This document shows positions 7,448 to 14,692 of a DNA stretch of 18,680 bases, piece by piece. The notes under the pieces are model-generated. The model had not been told where the DNA came from and made no database searches. It worked only from the letters and a program-made list of their open reading frames with translations. The translations under genes were made by a program, and so were the position numbers. Origin of the DNA: Gemmatimonadales bacterium (GTDB lineage Bacteria > Gemmatimonadota > Gemmatimonadetes > Palauibacterales > Palauibacteraceae); NCBI GenBank assembly GCA_030636765.1, contig DAOVWI010000026.1, positions 1-18,680 of the forward strand, given 5' to 3'. Within the stretch, counting starts at the first letter, position 1, and every line of letters starts with the position of its first letter.

Positions 7448-7690
7448 ATGTCTCGCTTCAGGCAAACCGTCAAGCTGACGGGATTCCTCGTCCTCCCTAT
7501 CATCGCCTTCGCCTGCTCCGGGGACCCGCCCGGAGACCAAGCGCGTGACTCACTCTCGCAGCGCCAGCGCGACAGCATCCTCGGCGAGTCCGCCCTGCCC
7601 GGTGCGCAGGGTGTCCGCGGCGCCCTGCGGGCGGCCGATTCGGCCGAAGCGAGGCAGAGGCGGCTGGATTCGCTCGTCAACGAGAACTGA
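7448..7690 (+). CDS. small predicted lipoprotein
   Basis: This 80-residue protein starts at ATG 7448, with GAGGAG 5 nt upstream and 16 bp after the TPR stop, so it is likely in the same operon. Residues 1-22 form a basic, hydrophobic signal. Cys23 in AFAC, followed by SGDPPGDQ, suits lipidation, although the -3 residue is Ala rather than Leu. The rest is hydrophilic and probably helical (SQRQRDSILGESALPGAQGV, then ADSAEARQRRLDSL). I recognise the general style (RQRDSI..ESxLPGA) as common in small Gemmatimonadota envelope proteins, but no function is known. It may be an accessory anchored partner of the TPR protein. Confidence 0.8.
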   Translation: MSRFRQTVKLTGFLVLPIIAFACSGDPPGDQARDSLSQRQRDSILGESALPGAQGVRGALRAADSAEARQRRLDSLVNEN

Positions 7691-7726
7691 GCCGCCAGCT
7701 GCGGAACCCTCACCCTCGATCCGGCG

Positions 7727-7742
7727 CTTCCATAGATGGAAG
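7727..7742. other. short perfect inverted repeat in intergenic region
   Basis: CTTCCATAGATGGAAG can form a 6-bp stem with a 4-nt loop between the small lipoprotein gene and the following small ORF. Outer elements CACCC (7711-7715) and GGGTG (7742-7746) may add pairing. No T-run follows, so it is not a standard intrinsic terminator. It could be an mRNA processing or attenuation element, or chance. Confidence 0.25.
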
Positions 7743-7803
7743 GGTGTGAAACCGGCCGCCAACAGGGTGGACTGGTGAGACGGGAGTGAGAGGGAGGTGG
7801 AAG

Positions 7804-8001
7804 ATGAGTGCCACGTCGCTGATAGAGCAGAAGGTCGGGCCGTGCGCTTCAGCTCGGCAGATAGAGGATTGGATCGACGAGCTGCTGGAACTGAGGTCGG
7901 GCATGGGTGGCTACTCTCCGGCAGTGCAGGAGATCAACTACCATCTGGGGATCGCGCTCAGGTGGTTGGGAGCGCGCCACGCCGGCCTGCGCTGCGCCTG
8001 A
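7804..8001 (+). CDS. 65-residue hypothetical protein
   Basis: The start is ATG 7804, preceded by GGGAGGTGG at good spacing. A longer version from GTG 7786 would place that site inside the gene. The sequence is soluble and likely helical: SARQIEDWIDELLELRSGM, then YSPAVQEINYHLGIALRWLG. There is no signal peptide or membrane span, which sets it apart from its secreted neighbours. I do not recognise the family. Good codon use and a strong ribosome binding site support it as a real gene. It lies 113 bp after the small lipoprotein and 274 bp before the next gene, so its operon membership is unclear. Confidence 0.55.
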   Translation: MSATSLIEQKVGPCASARQIEDWIDELLELRSGMGGYSPAVQEINYHLGIALRWLGARHAGLRCA

Positions 8002-8275
8002 GGCCGACTCGCTAGCCGTGGCGTTGTCCAGTCTCTTCTGCAGCGACATGTCCATAGCATCAGAATGGAGAAACGCCCCGACAGGGGCCTCGGAGATCCG
8101 ATCCCACCTGCGGGGCGCTTCAACTCGGCGTTCGATGCCCGGCTACCAGCTCCACGTCCCCATCCCACCATCCCCACAAAGAGCACCCGATGTCGCCGAA
8201 GTCACACGTTTGGACAGCATGGATCGGGGAAAGGTTGCCTTGCTAGCGGCCGGATGGGAGCCCACTTTGGCCGAG

Positions 8276-8830
8276 ATGTCAGATACGCCAGCCATCGGCT
8301 TCGCGGCCCTTTCGATCGCACTGGTCGCCGCGGCCGGCCGCGTGCCCCCCTCGAGCGCGACGCCGGCCCCGGCAGCATGCATCTCGGCAGCGTGGGCGCC
8401 CACACTGGAGCCGATCCGCATCGAGATGACGCCCACGGGGAGGGCGCGCGGCGCGAGCGCTGTCTACGAGATGCGCTTTGCCCCATCCGCATTCGGGGTG
8501 AGCGTGTCGGCCGGGGGCAGCTATCGGTACGACGTGGAGGTGAGCGTCCGGGGACTGCTGGAGCGGCCGGGGGAGATCTACGTAACGTGGGTGGCGACCC
8601 CCGACCTCGACGACTGGGTGAACTTGGGTCCGATCTCGAACGAGAGGGGCTCGGCCGGGGTCGTGCACTGGAACAAGTTCATCGTCTTCGTCACCGCTGA
8701 GAGCTCGGCCAACGTCGTGGAGTGGAGCCAGAGGTTCCTCTTCTCCGCCCTTTCCCCGAGCGGCAAGATGCACACGATGGCCGGCCACGGTCCGTTCGCT
8801 TCGGAGCCCTGCCTGGATCCTCGCAATTGA
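8276..8830 (+). CDS. secreted hypothetical protein preceding the multicopper oxidase
   Basis: This protein has about 184 residues. The N-terminus has a hydrophobic stretch (IGFAALSIALVAAAG) consistent with a signal sequence, though it lacks a basic n-region. The mature part looks beta-rich: SAVYEMRFAPSAFGVSVSAG, GSYRYDVEVSVRGLLERPGE, IYVTWVATPDLDDWVNLG, VHWNKFIVFVTAES, and it ends KMHTMAGHGPF. Cysteines near each end could form a disulfide. I do not recognise a family. The start is uncertain: ATG 8276 is used here, while TTG 8267 has GGGAG 6 nt upstream, and the frame is open much further upstream without convincing coding character. Its stop overlaps the proposed TTG start of the multicopper oxidase (TTGA), suggesting coupled translation and a shared role. 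The HTMAGH motif might bind metal. Confidence 0.65.
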   Translation: MSDTPAIGFAALSIALVAAAGRVPPSSATPAPAACISAAWAPTLEPIRIEMTPTGRARGASAVYEMRFAPSAFGVSVSAGGSYRYDVEVSVRGLLERPGEIYVTWVATPDLDDWVNLGPISNERGSAGVVHWNKFIVFVTAESSANVVEWSQRFLFSALSPSGKMHTMAGHGPFASEPCLDPRN

Positions 8831-10605
8831 GGCGAGCCCACAGCGCTCGCAACGCGACCCGCCAGGGTGGGCCCCGGGCGCGGTCGTCAGCCACTTTCTG
8901 TACCGTCGTGCTGCTGATTGGGGTCATGGGTGGTGGGGAGAGCGCCGTCGCCCAGACGAGGCCCGGGGGTGGCGATGCGGCTCGCGCGGACGAGCCCGGC
9001 GCCCCGGACACGCTCGGCGCGGCGTGGCGCATGCCCCCGATGAGGACCTCGATGCCGATGCTTCCGCCGCTGATGAGGCTGAGGCCGAGCGTCACGCCCT
9101 TCCTGCCGGATGCCGGAGTCGACCCGATCACGTTGCCGGAGGCCGTCCCCTCCCGGATCGTCGAGCTGTCGGACGGTGACACGCTGGCTCTCGAAGCGAG
9201 CTTCGTGCGCCGCAGGATCGGTGGGCGGAGCTACGTGATGTACGCCTTCAACGGCCAGTATCCGGGTCCGCTGATCCGTGTGCCGCAGGGGGCGACGATC
9301 GTGATCGACTTCACGAACCGGATCGACCTCCCGACCGCCGTCCACTGGCACGGCGTAAGGGTGGAGAACCGGTACGACGGCGTGCCTGGGGTGACCCAGG
9401 ATCCGGTGCCACCGGGCGGCCGGTTCGTATATCACGTGCGATTCCGGGACGCCGGGATCTACTGGTACCACCCGCACCACAGGGAGGACATCCAGCAGGA
9501 CATGGGCTTGTACGGAAACATTTTCGTCGAGCCGCCCGACCAGGAGTACTTCGGTCCCGCGAACCGTGAGGAGTTCCTGGTACTCGACGACCTGCTGGTC
9601 GACGAGCGCGGGATCTTCCCGTACGGCCGGGAGGCCGCGACCCACACGCTCATGGGGCGTTTCGGCAACGTGCTCCTGGTGAACGGGGAGCCGGCGTGGG
9701 CCCTGGACGTGAAGCGCGACGAGGTCGTGCGCTTCTTCCTGACGAACGCCTCGAACACCCGCCTCTTCAACCTTGCGTTCGGGGACGCCCGCATGAAAGT
9801 CGTGGGCGCCGACATCGGGAGGTTCGAGCGGGAGGAGTGGGTCCCCAGCGTCGTGCTCGCGCCGGCGCAGCGCTACGTGATCGACGTGCGGTTTCCCGAG
9901 GCGGGCCAGATCGCGCTGGAGAACAGGATCCAGGCGATCGACCATTACTTCGCCCTCTTCTATCCGCGGGTCGACACGCTGGGCCTCGTGTCGGTGTCAG
10001 CGGACGCGGTCCGGGAGAATCACGCCTCCTCGTTCGAGGAGCTGAGGGAGGTCGCCGAGGTCGTGTCGGAGCTCGGTCCGTACCGGTCGCACCAGAAGCG
10101 GGCGCCCGACTACGAGCTCACGCTGACGCTGCGGGCCGGGGATCTCCCCCTCACGATCCGCCAGATGATGCAGCTGGACACGCTCTACTTCCCGCCCGTC
10201 GAGTGGAACGACGCCATGCCGCTCATGAACTACGTCTCCACGGCTCGGGAGGTGACCTGGGTGCTGCGCGACGCCCGAACGGGCGCCGAGAACATGGATA
10301 TCGAGTGGCGGTTCCGGGTCGGCGACATCGTCAAGATCCGGTTACACAATGAGATGCGGGTGCTCCACCCCATGCAGCATCCGATGCATTTCCACGGGCA
10401 GCGCTTCCTCGTGCTGTCGCAAGACGGGGTGGCGAACGACAACCTCGTGTGGAAGGACACGGTTCTGCTGCCCACGGGGGCCACCACCGATATCTTGCTC
10501 GAGCTGTCGAATCCGGGCCGGTGGATCGCGCACTGCCACATCGCCGAGCACCTGGAGGCCGGGATGAAGATGGTGTTCACCGTCGAGCCCCCGGAGGGGA
10601 GCTGA
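8827..10605 (+). CDS. three-domain multicopper oxidase, laccase-like, secreted
   Basis: This protein has about 592 residues, reading from TTG 8827, the only in-frame start giving a normal signal peptide (basic n-region, FCTVVLLIGV core, then SAVAQ). All four copper motifs are present: H173-W-H175-G, H215-P-H217-H218, H518-P-M-H521-F-H523, and H569-C570-H571 with H575 and M580. The Met at M580 is the expected axial ligand of the type 1 copper. The set predicts a catalytically competent enzyme coupling one-electron oxidation of a substrate to reduction of O2 to water. The family covers laccases, cuprous and manganese oxidases and bilirubin oxidases, so the substrate is open. A Met/Pro-rich segment at 69-83 (MPPMRTSMPMLPPLM) precedes domain 1 and could bind copper. 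The three propeller genes follow after a 27-bp gap. The start is the least certain point. Confidence 0.9.
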   Translation: MRRAHSARNATRQGGPRARSSATFCTVVLLIGVMGGGESAVAQTRPGGGDAARADEPGAPDTLGAAWRMPPMRTSMPMLPPLMRLRPSVTPFLPDAGVDPITLPEAVPSRIVELSDGDTLALEASFVRRRIGGRSYVMYAFNGQYPGPLIRVPQGATIVIDFTNRIDLPTAVHWHGVRVENRYDGVPGVTQDPVPPGGRFVYHVRFRDAGIYWYHPHHREDIQQDMGLYGNIFVEPPDQEYFGPANREEFLVLDDLLVDERGIFPYGREAATHTLMGRFGNVLLVNGEPAWALDVKRDEVVRFFLTNASNTRLFNLAFGDARMKVVGADIGRFEREEWVPSVVLAPAQRYVIDVRFPEAGQIALENRIQAIDHYFALFYPRVDTLGLVSVSADAVRENHASSFEELREVAEVVSELGPYRSHQKRAPDYELTLTLRAGDLPLTIRQMMQLDTLYFPPVEWNDAMPLMNYVSTAREVTWVLRDARTGAENMDIEWRFRVGDIVKIRLHNEMRVLHPMQHPMHFHGQRFLVLSQDGVANDNLVWKDTVLLPTGATTDILLELSNPGRWIAHCHIAEHLEAGMKMVFTVEPPEGS

Positions 10606-10632
10606 GAGAGGCGCAAGGAAAGGGAGGAAGAG

Positions 10633-12048
10633 GTGAGGAAAGTGTCCGCATTTTGTCGAGGGTCCGCGTTTGGCCGAGGGGCCACTTTTTTTCGAGGTGC
10701 CGCGTTTCGCAGCGGGGCCGCCGCGCTGGCCCTCGTGATAGCTGGGGCGGAGTCGGCCGACCTGCTCGCGCAGAGCTCGACATCGAGAGGGAGTCCGAAC
10801 ATCGATGTCCTGGCTCACGTTCCGCTGGGCGGTCCATTCACGGTCTCGGACCTGGAGATCGAGCAGGAGCTCTCGAGGCCCTTCGTCTACGTGGGCCGGA
10901 TGTTCGAAACGGGCTTCGACGTGATCAGCGTCGCCGATCCGAGCAACCCGGAGATCATCTACCGCTGGCGGATCGAGAACGCCGAGCTGCACCGCGGCAC
11001 GGGGGCGATGGACGCGAAGTACTTCAAGCTGGACGATCGTTACTATCTGGTGCAGTCGATGCAGTTCCAGGGAGGCGGCCCGGACGGCGACCTCGGAGCC
11101 GTCATCTTCGACGTGACCGGTCTCCCGGACCCCTCCAAGGTGCGAGAGGTCGGGCGGATCCGGTCCTCGGACACCCCGGGCGGCTTTCACAACATCTTCA
11201 TGTACAGGCACTCGGACGGCCGGGCTCTGCTCTTCACGACGACGAACGGGCCGTTCACCAACGTCTACGACATGGGGAGCTTCCTGGACGGGGATGAGGA
11301 GTACGGGCTGGTCGCCCAGATTGCCGTGCCGGAATCGCCGGCTGTCAACGAGGTGGGCATCAGCGGCTACCACGACTTCTACGTCGGCTTCGATGCGGCG
11401 ACCGGGCAGGACAAGTTCTACGGCGGGGGCGCAGGCGGTTACTACGTCTACGACATCACGGACCTGGGCGGCCTGAAGCTGCTGGCATCGGTCACGGGCG
11501 TGCCGGGCCTGACGTGGGGGCACACCATCACGCCGACCCCGGACGGCCGCTACATCGTGGGCGAGACGGAGTACCAGTACGCCCCGCTCCGGATCTTCGA
11601 CCTGAAGCCGGCCCTCGACGGCGAGGTGGCCAACATCCGGCTGCCGATCTCCGCCTGGACCGCGAACTGGGAGGGTCTCCCCCACAACCACGAGCTCCGG
11701 TGGCCGTACGTCTTCGTCTCCGCCTACGAGGACGGCCTGCACATCTTCAACATGCGGGACCCGAAGAACCCCTATACGGTCGCCTACTACGACACGTACG
11801 ACGGCCCGCCCAAGGTCGGCATGTGCTCTGACCGGGTCTGCAACGGAGCGTTCGGGGTGGACGTGCGTAACGCGGACGGCCTGATCGTGGTCAGCGACCT
11901 GGCGACCGGCTTCTGGGCCTTCAAGTGGCAGGGGTTTGACGGCTGGAACGGCCACGACTGGGGGGTGCCGAACATCTCCAGCGCCCAGGAGTGGGAGAAC
12001 GGCCCGGAGGGCGCCGACCGTGTCCCCTCGGCGCAGGCAAGCAACTAA
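10633..12048 (+). CDS. secreted LVIVD-type beta-propeller protein, copy 1
   Basis: This 471-residue protein starts at GTG 10633 after AGGGAGGA. A hydrophobic signal core lies at about 29-40, but it is preceded by a 28-residue arginine-studded stretch built from 18-nt repeats. The mature part contains repeated blade-like units such as GFDVISVADPSNPEIIYRW, GAVIFDVTGLPDPSKVREVG, GYYVYDITDLGG, LRIFDLKPAL and GLHIFNMRDPKNPYTVAYYD. The pattern 'xxIvDvsdPxxP' is that of LVIVD beta-propellers. H120, H186, H193, H247, H297, H351 and H353 begin or sit near blades, and C398/C403 (C-x4-C) may form a disulfide; H186, H247, H297, H351, H353 and the Cys pair are kept in the other two copies. No enzyme activity is known for this type. 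It sits directly after the oxidase gene and its stop overlaps the next start as TAATG. Confidence 0.88.
   Translation: MRKVSAFCRGSAFGRGATFFRGAAFRSGAAALALVIAGAESADLLAQSSTSRGSPNIDVLAHVPLGGPFTVSDLEIEQELSRPFVYVGRMFETGFDVISVADPSNPEIIYRWRIENAELHRGTGAMDAKYFKLDDRYYLVQSMQFQGGGPDGDLGAVIFDVTGLPDPSKVREVGRIRSSDTPGGFHNIFMYRHSDGRALLFTTTNGPFTNVYDMGSFLDGDEEYGLVAQIAVPESPAVNEVGISGYHDFYVGFDAATGQDKFYGGGAGGYYVYDITDLGGLKLLASVTGVPGLTWGHTITPTPDGRYIVGETEYQYAPLRIFDLKPALDGEVANIRLPISAWTANWEGLPHNHELRWPYVFVSAYEDGLHIFNMRDPKNPYTVAYYDTYDGPPKVGMCSDRVCNGAFGVDVRNADGLIVVSDLATGFWAFKWQGFDGWNGHDWGVPNISSAQEWENGPEGADRVPSAQASN
10645..10716 (+). repeat. 18-nt in-frame tandem repeat at the N-terminus of propeller 1
   Basis: Four units (10645-10662, 10663-10680, 10681-10698, 10699-10716) encode SAFCRG, SAFGRG, ATFFRG and AAFRSG. 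Copies differ by several bases but keep the pattern Tcc/gcc-gc-ttt...cgaggg. They lengthen the n-region of the signal sequence. Propellers 2 and 3 lack it. Confidence 0.7.
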
Positions 12049-13385
12049 TGCGGGGAAGGGTAGGCGTAGCGGCCGCGGCCTTTCTCCTGGCCGGGGGCGC
12101 CCTCGACGCGCGTGCGCAGAACGGCTTGGGCAGGGAGGTCTCTCCGCCTAGAGGCAGCGATGACATCACCGTGCTGGCGCACCTGCCGCTGGGAGGTGGC
12201 TTCTCGGTCACCGATGTCGAGGTCGAGCAGGAGATGTCCCGGCCGTACGCGTACGTGGCGCGGGCGTTCGGCGAATACGGCTTCGACGTCGTCGACCTCG
12301 CCGATCCGGGTCGGCCGCAGGTGATCTATCGGTGGCGGATCGAGAACGCGGATCTGCATCGCGGCAACGGTGCCATGGACCCGAAGTACTTCAAGCACAA
12401 CGGCCGCTACTATCTGGTGCAGTCGCTCCAATTCGCACAGGGGAGCCCGGACGCGGCCCTGGGCGCCGTCGTGGTGGACGTCACGGAGCTGCCGGATCCA
12501 TCCAAGGTGAAGGAGGTGGGCCGGATCCGAGTGCCGGACCGGCCGGGGGGCTTCCACAACATCTTCATGTACAAGCACTCGAACGGCAGCCCGCTACTGT
12601 TCGCGACGACGCAGGGACCGACGGTGCACGTCTACGACATGGGCCTGTTCGTCGACGGGAATGAGGACGAGGCCCTCGTGGCGGAGATCGAGCTGCCCGA
12701 CAATCCGATCGCCGCGGCCGGGTTCGGCCGGGCCTACCACGATTTCTTCGTCGGCTACCACCCGGAGAGCGGAGAGGACCGGTTCTACGGCGGGGGCGTC
12801 GGCGGCTACTTCGTCCTGGACATCGGCGATCTGGCGGATCCGCGGCTCCTCGCGTCGGTGGTCGGGGTGTCCGGCGTGACGCGCGGCCACACGATCACCC
12901 CGACGCCCGACGGCCGCTATCTGGTGACGGAGACGGAGTACCAGTACGCTCCGCTGCGCCTGTTCGACCTCAAGCCGGCCCTGGACGGCGAAGTGTCGGC
13001 GATCAGCCAGCCGATCTCGGCCTGGACCGCGAACTGGCAGAACCTCTCCCACAATCACGAGATCCGCTGGCCGTACGTGTTCGTCTCCGCCTACGAGGAC
13101 GGGCTCCAGATCTTCAACATGCGCGACCCCAACAACCCTTACACGGTCGGCTATTATGACACGTACGACGGTCCCCACAAGGTGGGCCTGTGCTCCGGCC
13201 GAGTGTGCAACGGCGCGTTCGGTGTCGACGTGCGGAACGCCGATGGCCTGATCGTGATCAGCGATTCCGAGACGGGGTTCTGGGTCTTCCGGTGGGAAGG
13301 CTTCGATGGGTGGAACGGGGACGATTGGGGCGTGCCCAACGTCTCCAGCGTTCAAGATTGGGACAACGGGCCCGGATCTCCATGA
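12048..13385 (+). CDS. secreted LVIVD-type beta-propeller protein, copy 2
   Basis: This 445-residue protein starts at ATG 12048, inside TAATG with the stop of copy 1. There is no strong ribosome binding site, which fits translational coupling. A typical signal peptide (MRGRVGVAAAAFLLAGGAL, then DARAQ) ends near residue 24. The mature sequence aligns with copies 1 and 3 throughout: ITVLAHLPLGGGFSVTDVE, LHRGNGAMDPKYFKHNGRYY, GGFHNIFMYKHSNG, YHDFFVGYHPESGEDRFYGG, RGHTITPTPDGRYLVTETEY, SHNHEIRWPYVFVSAYEDG and CSGRVCNGAFGVDV. It is the most diverged of the three at its C-terminus (VFRWEGFDGWNGDDWG). It keeps the invariant histidines and the C-x4-C pair. It is probably periplasmic or extracellular, with unknown function. 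Confidence 0.88.
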   Translation: MRGRVGVAAAAFLLAGGALDARAQNGLGREVSPPRGSDDITVLAHLPLGGGFSVTDVEVEQEMSRPYAYVARAFGEYGFDVVDLADPGRPQVIYRWRIENADLHRGNGAMDPKYFKHNGRYYLVQSLQFAQGSPDAALGAVVVDVTELPDPSKVKEVGRIRVPDRPGGFHNIFMYKHSNGSPLLFATTQGPTVHVYDMGLFVDGNEDEALVAEIELPDNPIAAAGFGRAYHDFFVGYHPESGEDRFYGGGVGGYFVLDIGDLADPRLLASVVGVSGVTRGHTITPTPDGRYLVTETEYQYAPLRLFDLKPALDGEVSAISQPISAWTANWQNLSHNHEIRWPYVFVSAYEDGLQIFNMRDPNNPYTVGYYDTYDGPHKVGLCSGRVCNGAFGVDVRNADGLIVISDSETGFWVFRWEGFDGWNGDDWGVPNVSSVQDWDNGPGSP

Positions 13386-14692
13386 GCCGGCCGTGTGCCC
13401 TGTCGCTGGGCCTGGCCGCCGCGTTGGCCGGCAACGTCCAGGCTCAGCAGCCGATCGATCCGCGCGGCACGCCGAACATCGAGGTGCTCGCCCACCTGCC
13501 GCTGGGCGGACCCACGACGGTGTCGGATCTGGAGATCGAGCAGGAGCTTTCCCGGCCGTTCGCCTACGTGTCCCGCCGGGAGGATTTCGGGTTCACGGTG
13601 GTCGATCTGACGAACCCGCGCCGGCCCGCCGTCCTGATGACGTGGCAAATCGACAACGCGGCGCTCCACCGGGGGCGCGCCACCGATGCCAAGTACTTCA
13701 AGCACGACGGCCGATACTACCTCGTGCAGGCGTTCCAATTCCAGCAGGGAACCCCGGACGCCGACGTCGGCGCGGTCGTCTTCGACGTGACGGGGCTTCC
13801 GGATCCCTCGAAGGTCCGCGAGGTCGGGCGGATCCGGTATCCGGAGGAACTGGTCGGCTTCCACAACATCTACATGTACAAGCACTCGGACGGTCGCCCG
13901 CTGCTCTTCGTCACGACGAGGGGTGACCACGCCAACGTCTACGACATGGCCAAGTTCTTGGACGGGGAGGAGAGCTCCGCGCTGGTGGCTCAGCTGCGGG
14001 TTCCCGAGAACCCGGTGAGCGAGGTCCTGGGCTTCTCCGGATGGCACGACTTCTACGCGGCGTACCATCCCGAGAGCGGTCAGGACCGCTTCTACGGGGG
14101 AGGCGCGGGCGGATACTACGTCTACGACATCACGGACCTGGAAGCGCCTGACCTTCTCGCCTCGGTGACCGGCGTCCCGGGGGTGCTGTGGGGACACACG
14201 ATCACGCCGACGCCCGACGGCCGCTTCATCGTGACGGAGACGGAGTACCAATACGCGCCGCTCCGGCTCTTCGACCTGAAGCCGGCCCTCGACGGGGAGG
14301 TGGCCAACATCCGGATGCCGATCTCCGCCTGGACCGCCAATTGGGAGAACCTCTCACACAACCACGAGGTCCGGTGGCCGTACGTCTTCGTCTCCGCTTA
14401 CGAGGACGGCCTGCAGATCTTCAACATGCGAGATCCGAAGAACCCCTACACGGTCGCCTACTACGACACGTACGATGGCGCCCACAAGGTCGGCTTCTGC
14501 AGCGACAACTTGTGCAACGGAGCGTTCGGGGTGGACGTGCGCAACGCGGACGGCCTGATCGTGATCAGCGACATGGCGACCGGTTTCTGGGCCTTCAAGT
14601 GGCAGGGGTTTGACGGCTGGAACGGACACGACTGGGGGGTGGCGAACATCTCCAGCGTGCAGAACTGGGAGAGCGGCCCGGAGGCGCGCTAG
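13382..14692 (+). CDS. secreted LVIVD-type beta-propeller protein, copy 3
   Basis: This 436-residue protein starts at ATG 13382, overlapping the stop of copy 2 as ATGA. A short signal peptide (MSRPCALSLGLAAALAGNVQ, AQ) ends near residue 22. The blades and invariant residues match copies 1 and 2: GFHNIYMYKHSDG, GWHDFYAAYHPESGQDRFYG, WGHTITPTPDGRF, SHNHEVRWPYVFVSAYEDG and CSDNLCNGAFGVDV. In the last third its DNA is very close to copy 1 (11 mismatches over 169 aligned bases by my count), more than elsewhere, suggesting gene conversion or a recent partial duplication. The stop TAG shares CTAG with the stop of the convergent peptidase gene. Confidence 0.88.
   Translation: MSRPCALSLGLAAALAGNVQAQQPIDPRGTPNIEVLAHLPLGGPTTVSDLEIEQELSRPFAYVSRREDFGFTVVDLTNPRRPAVLMTWQIDNAALHRGRATDAKYFKHDGRYYLVQAFQFQQGTPDADVGAVVFDVTGLPDPSKVREVGRIRYPEELVGFHNIYMYKHSDGRPLLFVTTRGDHANVYDMAKFLDGEESSALVAQLRVPENPVSEVLGFSGWHDFYAAYHPESGQDRFYGGGAGGYYVYDITDLEAPDLLASVTGVPGVLWGHTITPTPDGRFIVTETEYQYAPLRLFDLKPALDGEVANIRMPISAWTANWENLSHNHEVRWPYVFVSAYEDGLQIFNMRDPKNPYTVAYYDTYDGAHKVGFCSDNLCNGAFGVDVRNADGLIVISDMATGFWAFKWQGFDGWNGHDWGVANISSVQNWESGPEAR

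Noticed and set aside
8002..8275. Possible upstream extension of the 8276 gene, and a GCCCC-GACA-GGGGC hairpin at 8075-8088
   Set aside because: The extended translation has no domain or ribosome binding site and looks non-coding. The hairpin stem is only 5 bp without a T-run, so I do not call a terminator.
8827..8953. Twin-arginine signal on the multicopper oxidase
   Set aside because: An RR pair occurs at residues 2-3, but there is no S-R-R-x-F-L-K-like context and the hydrophobic core is distant.
10342..11955. Long minus-strand open frame (537 codons) opposite propeller 1
   Set aside because: It mirrors a well-supported plus-strand gene in GC-rich DNA. The translation is rich in Arg, Asp, Val and His with no recognisable domain.
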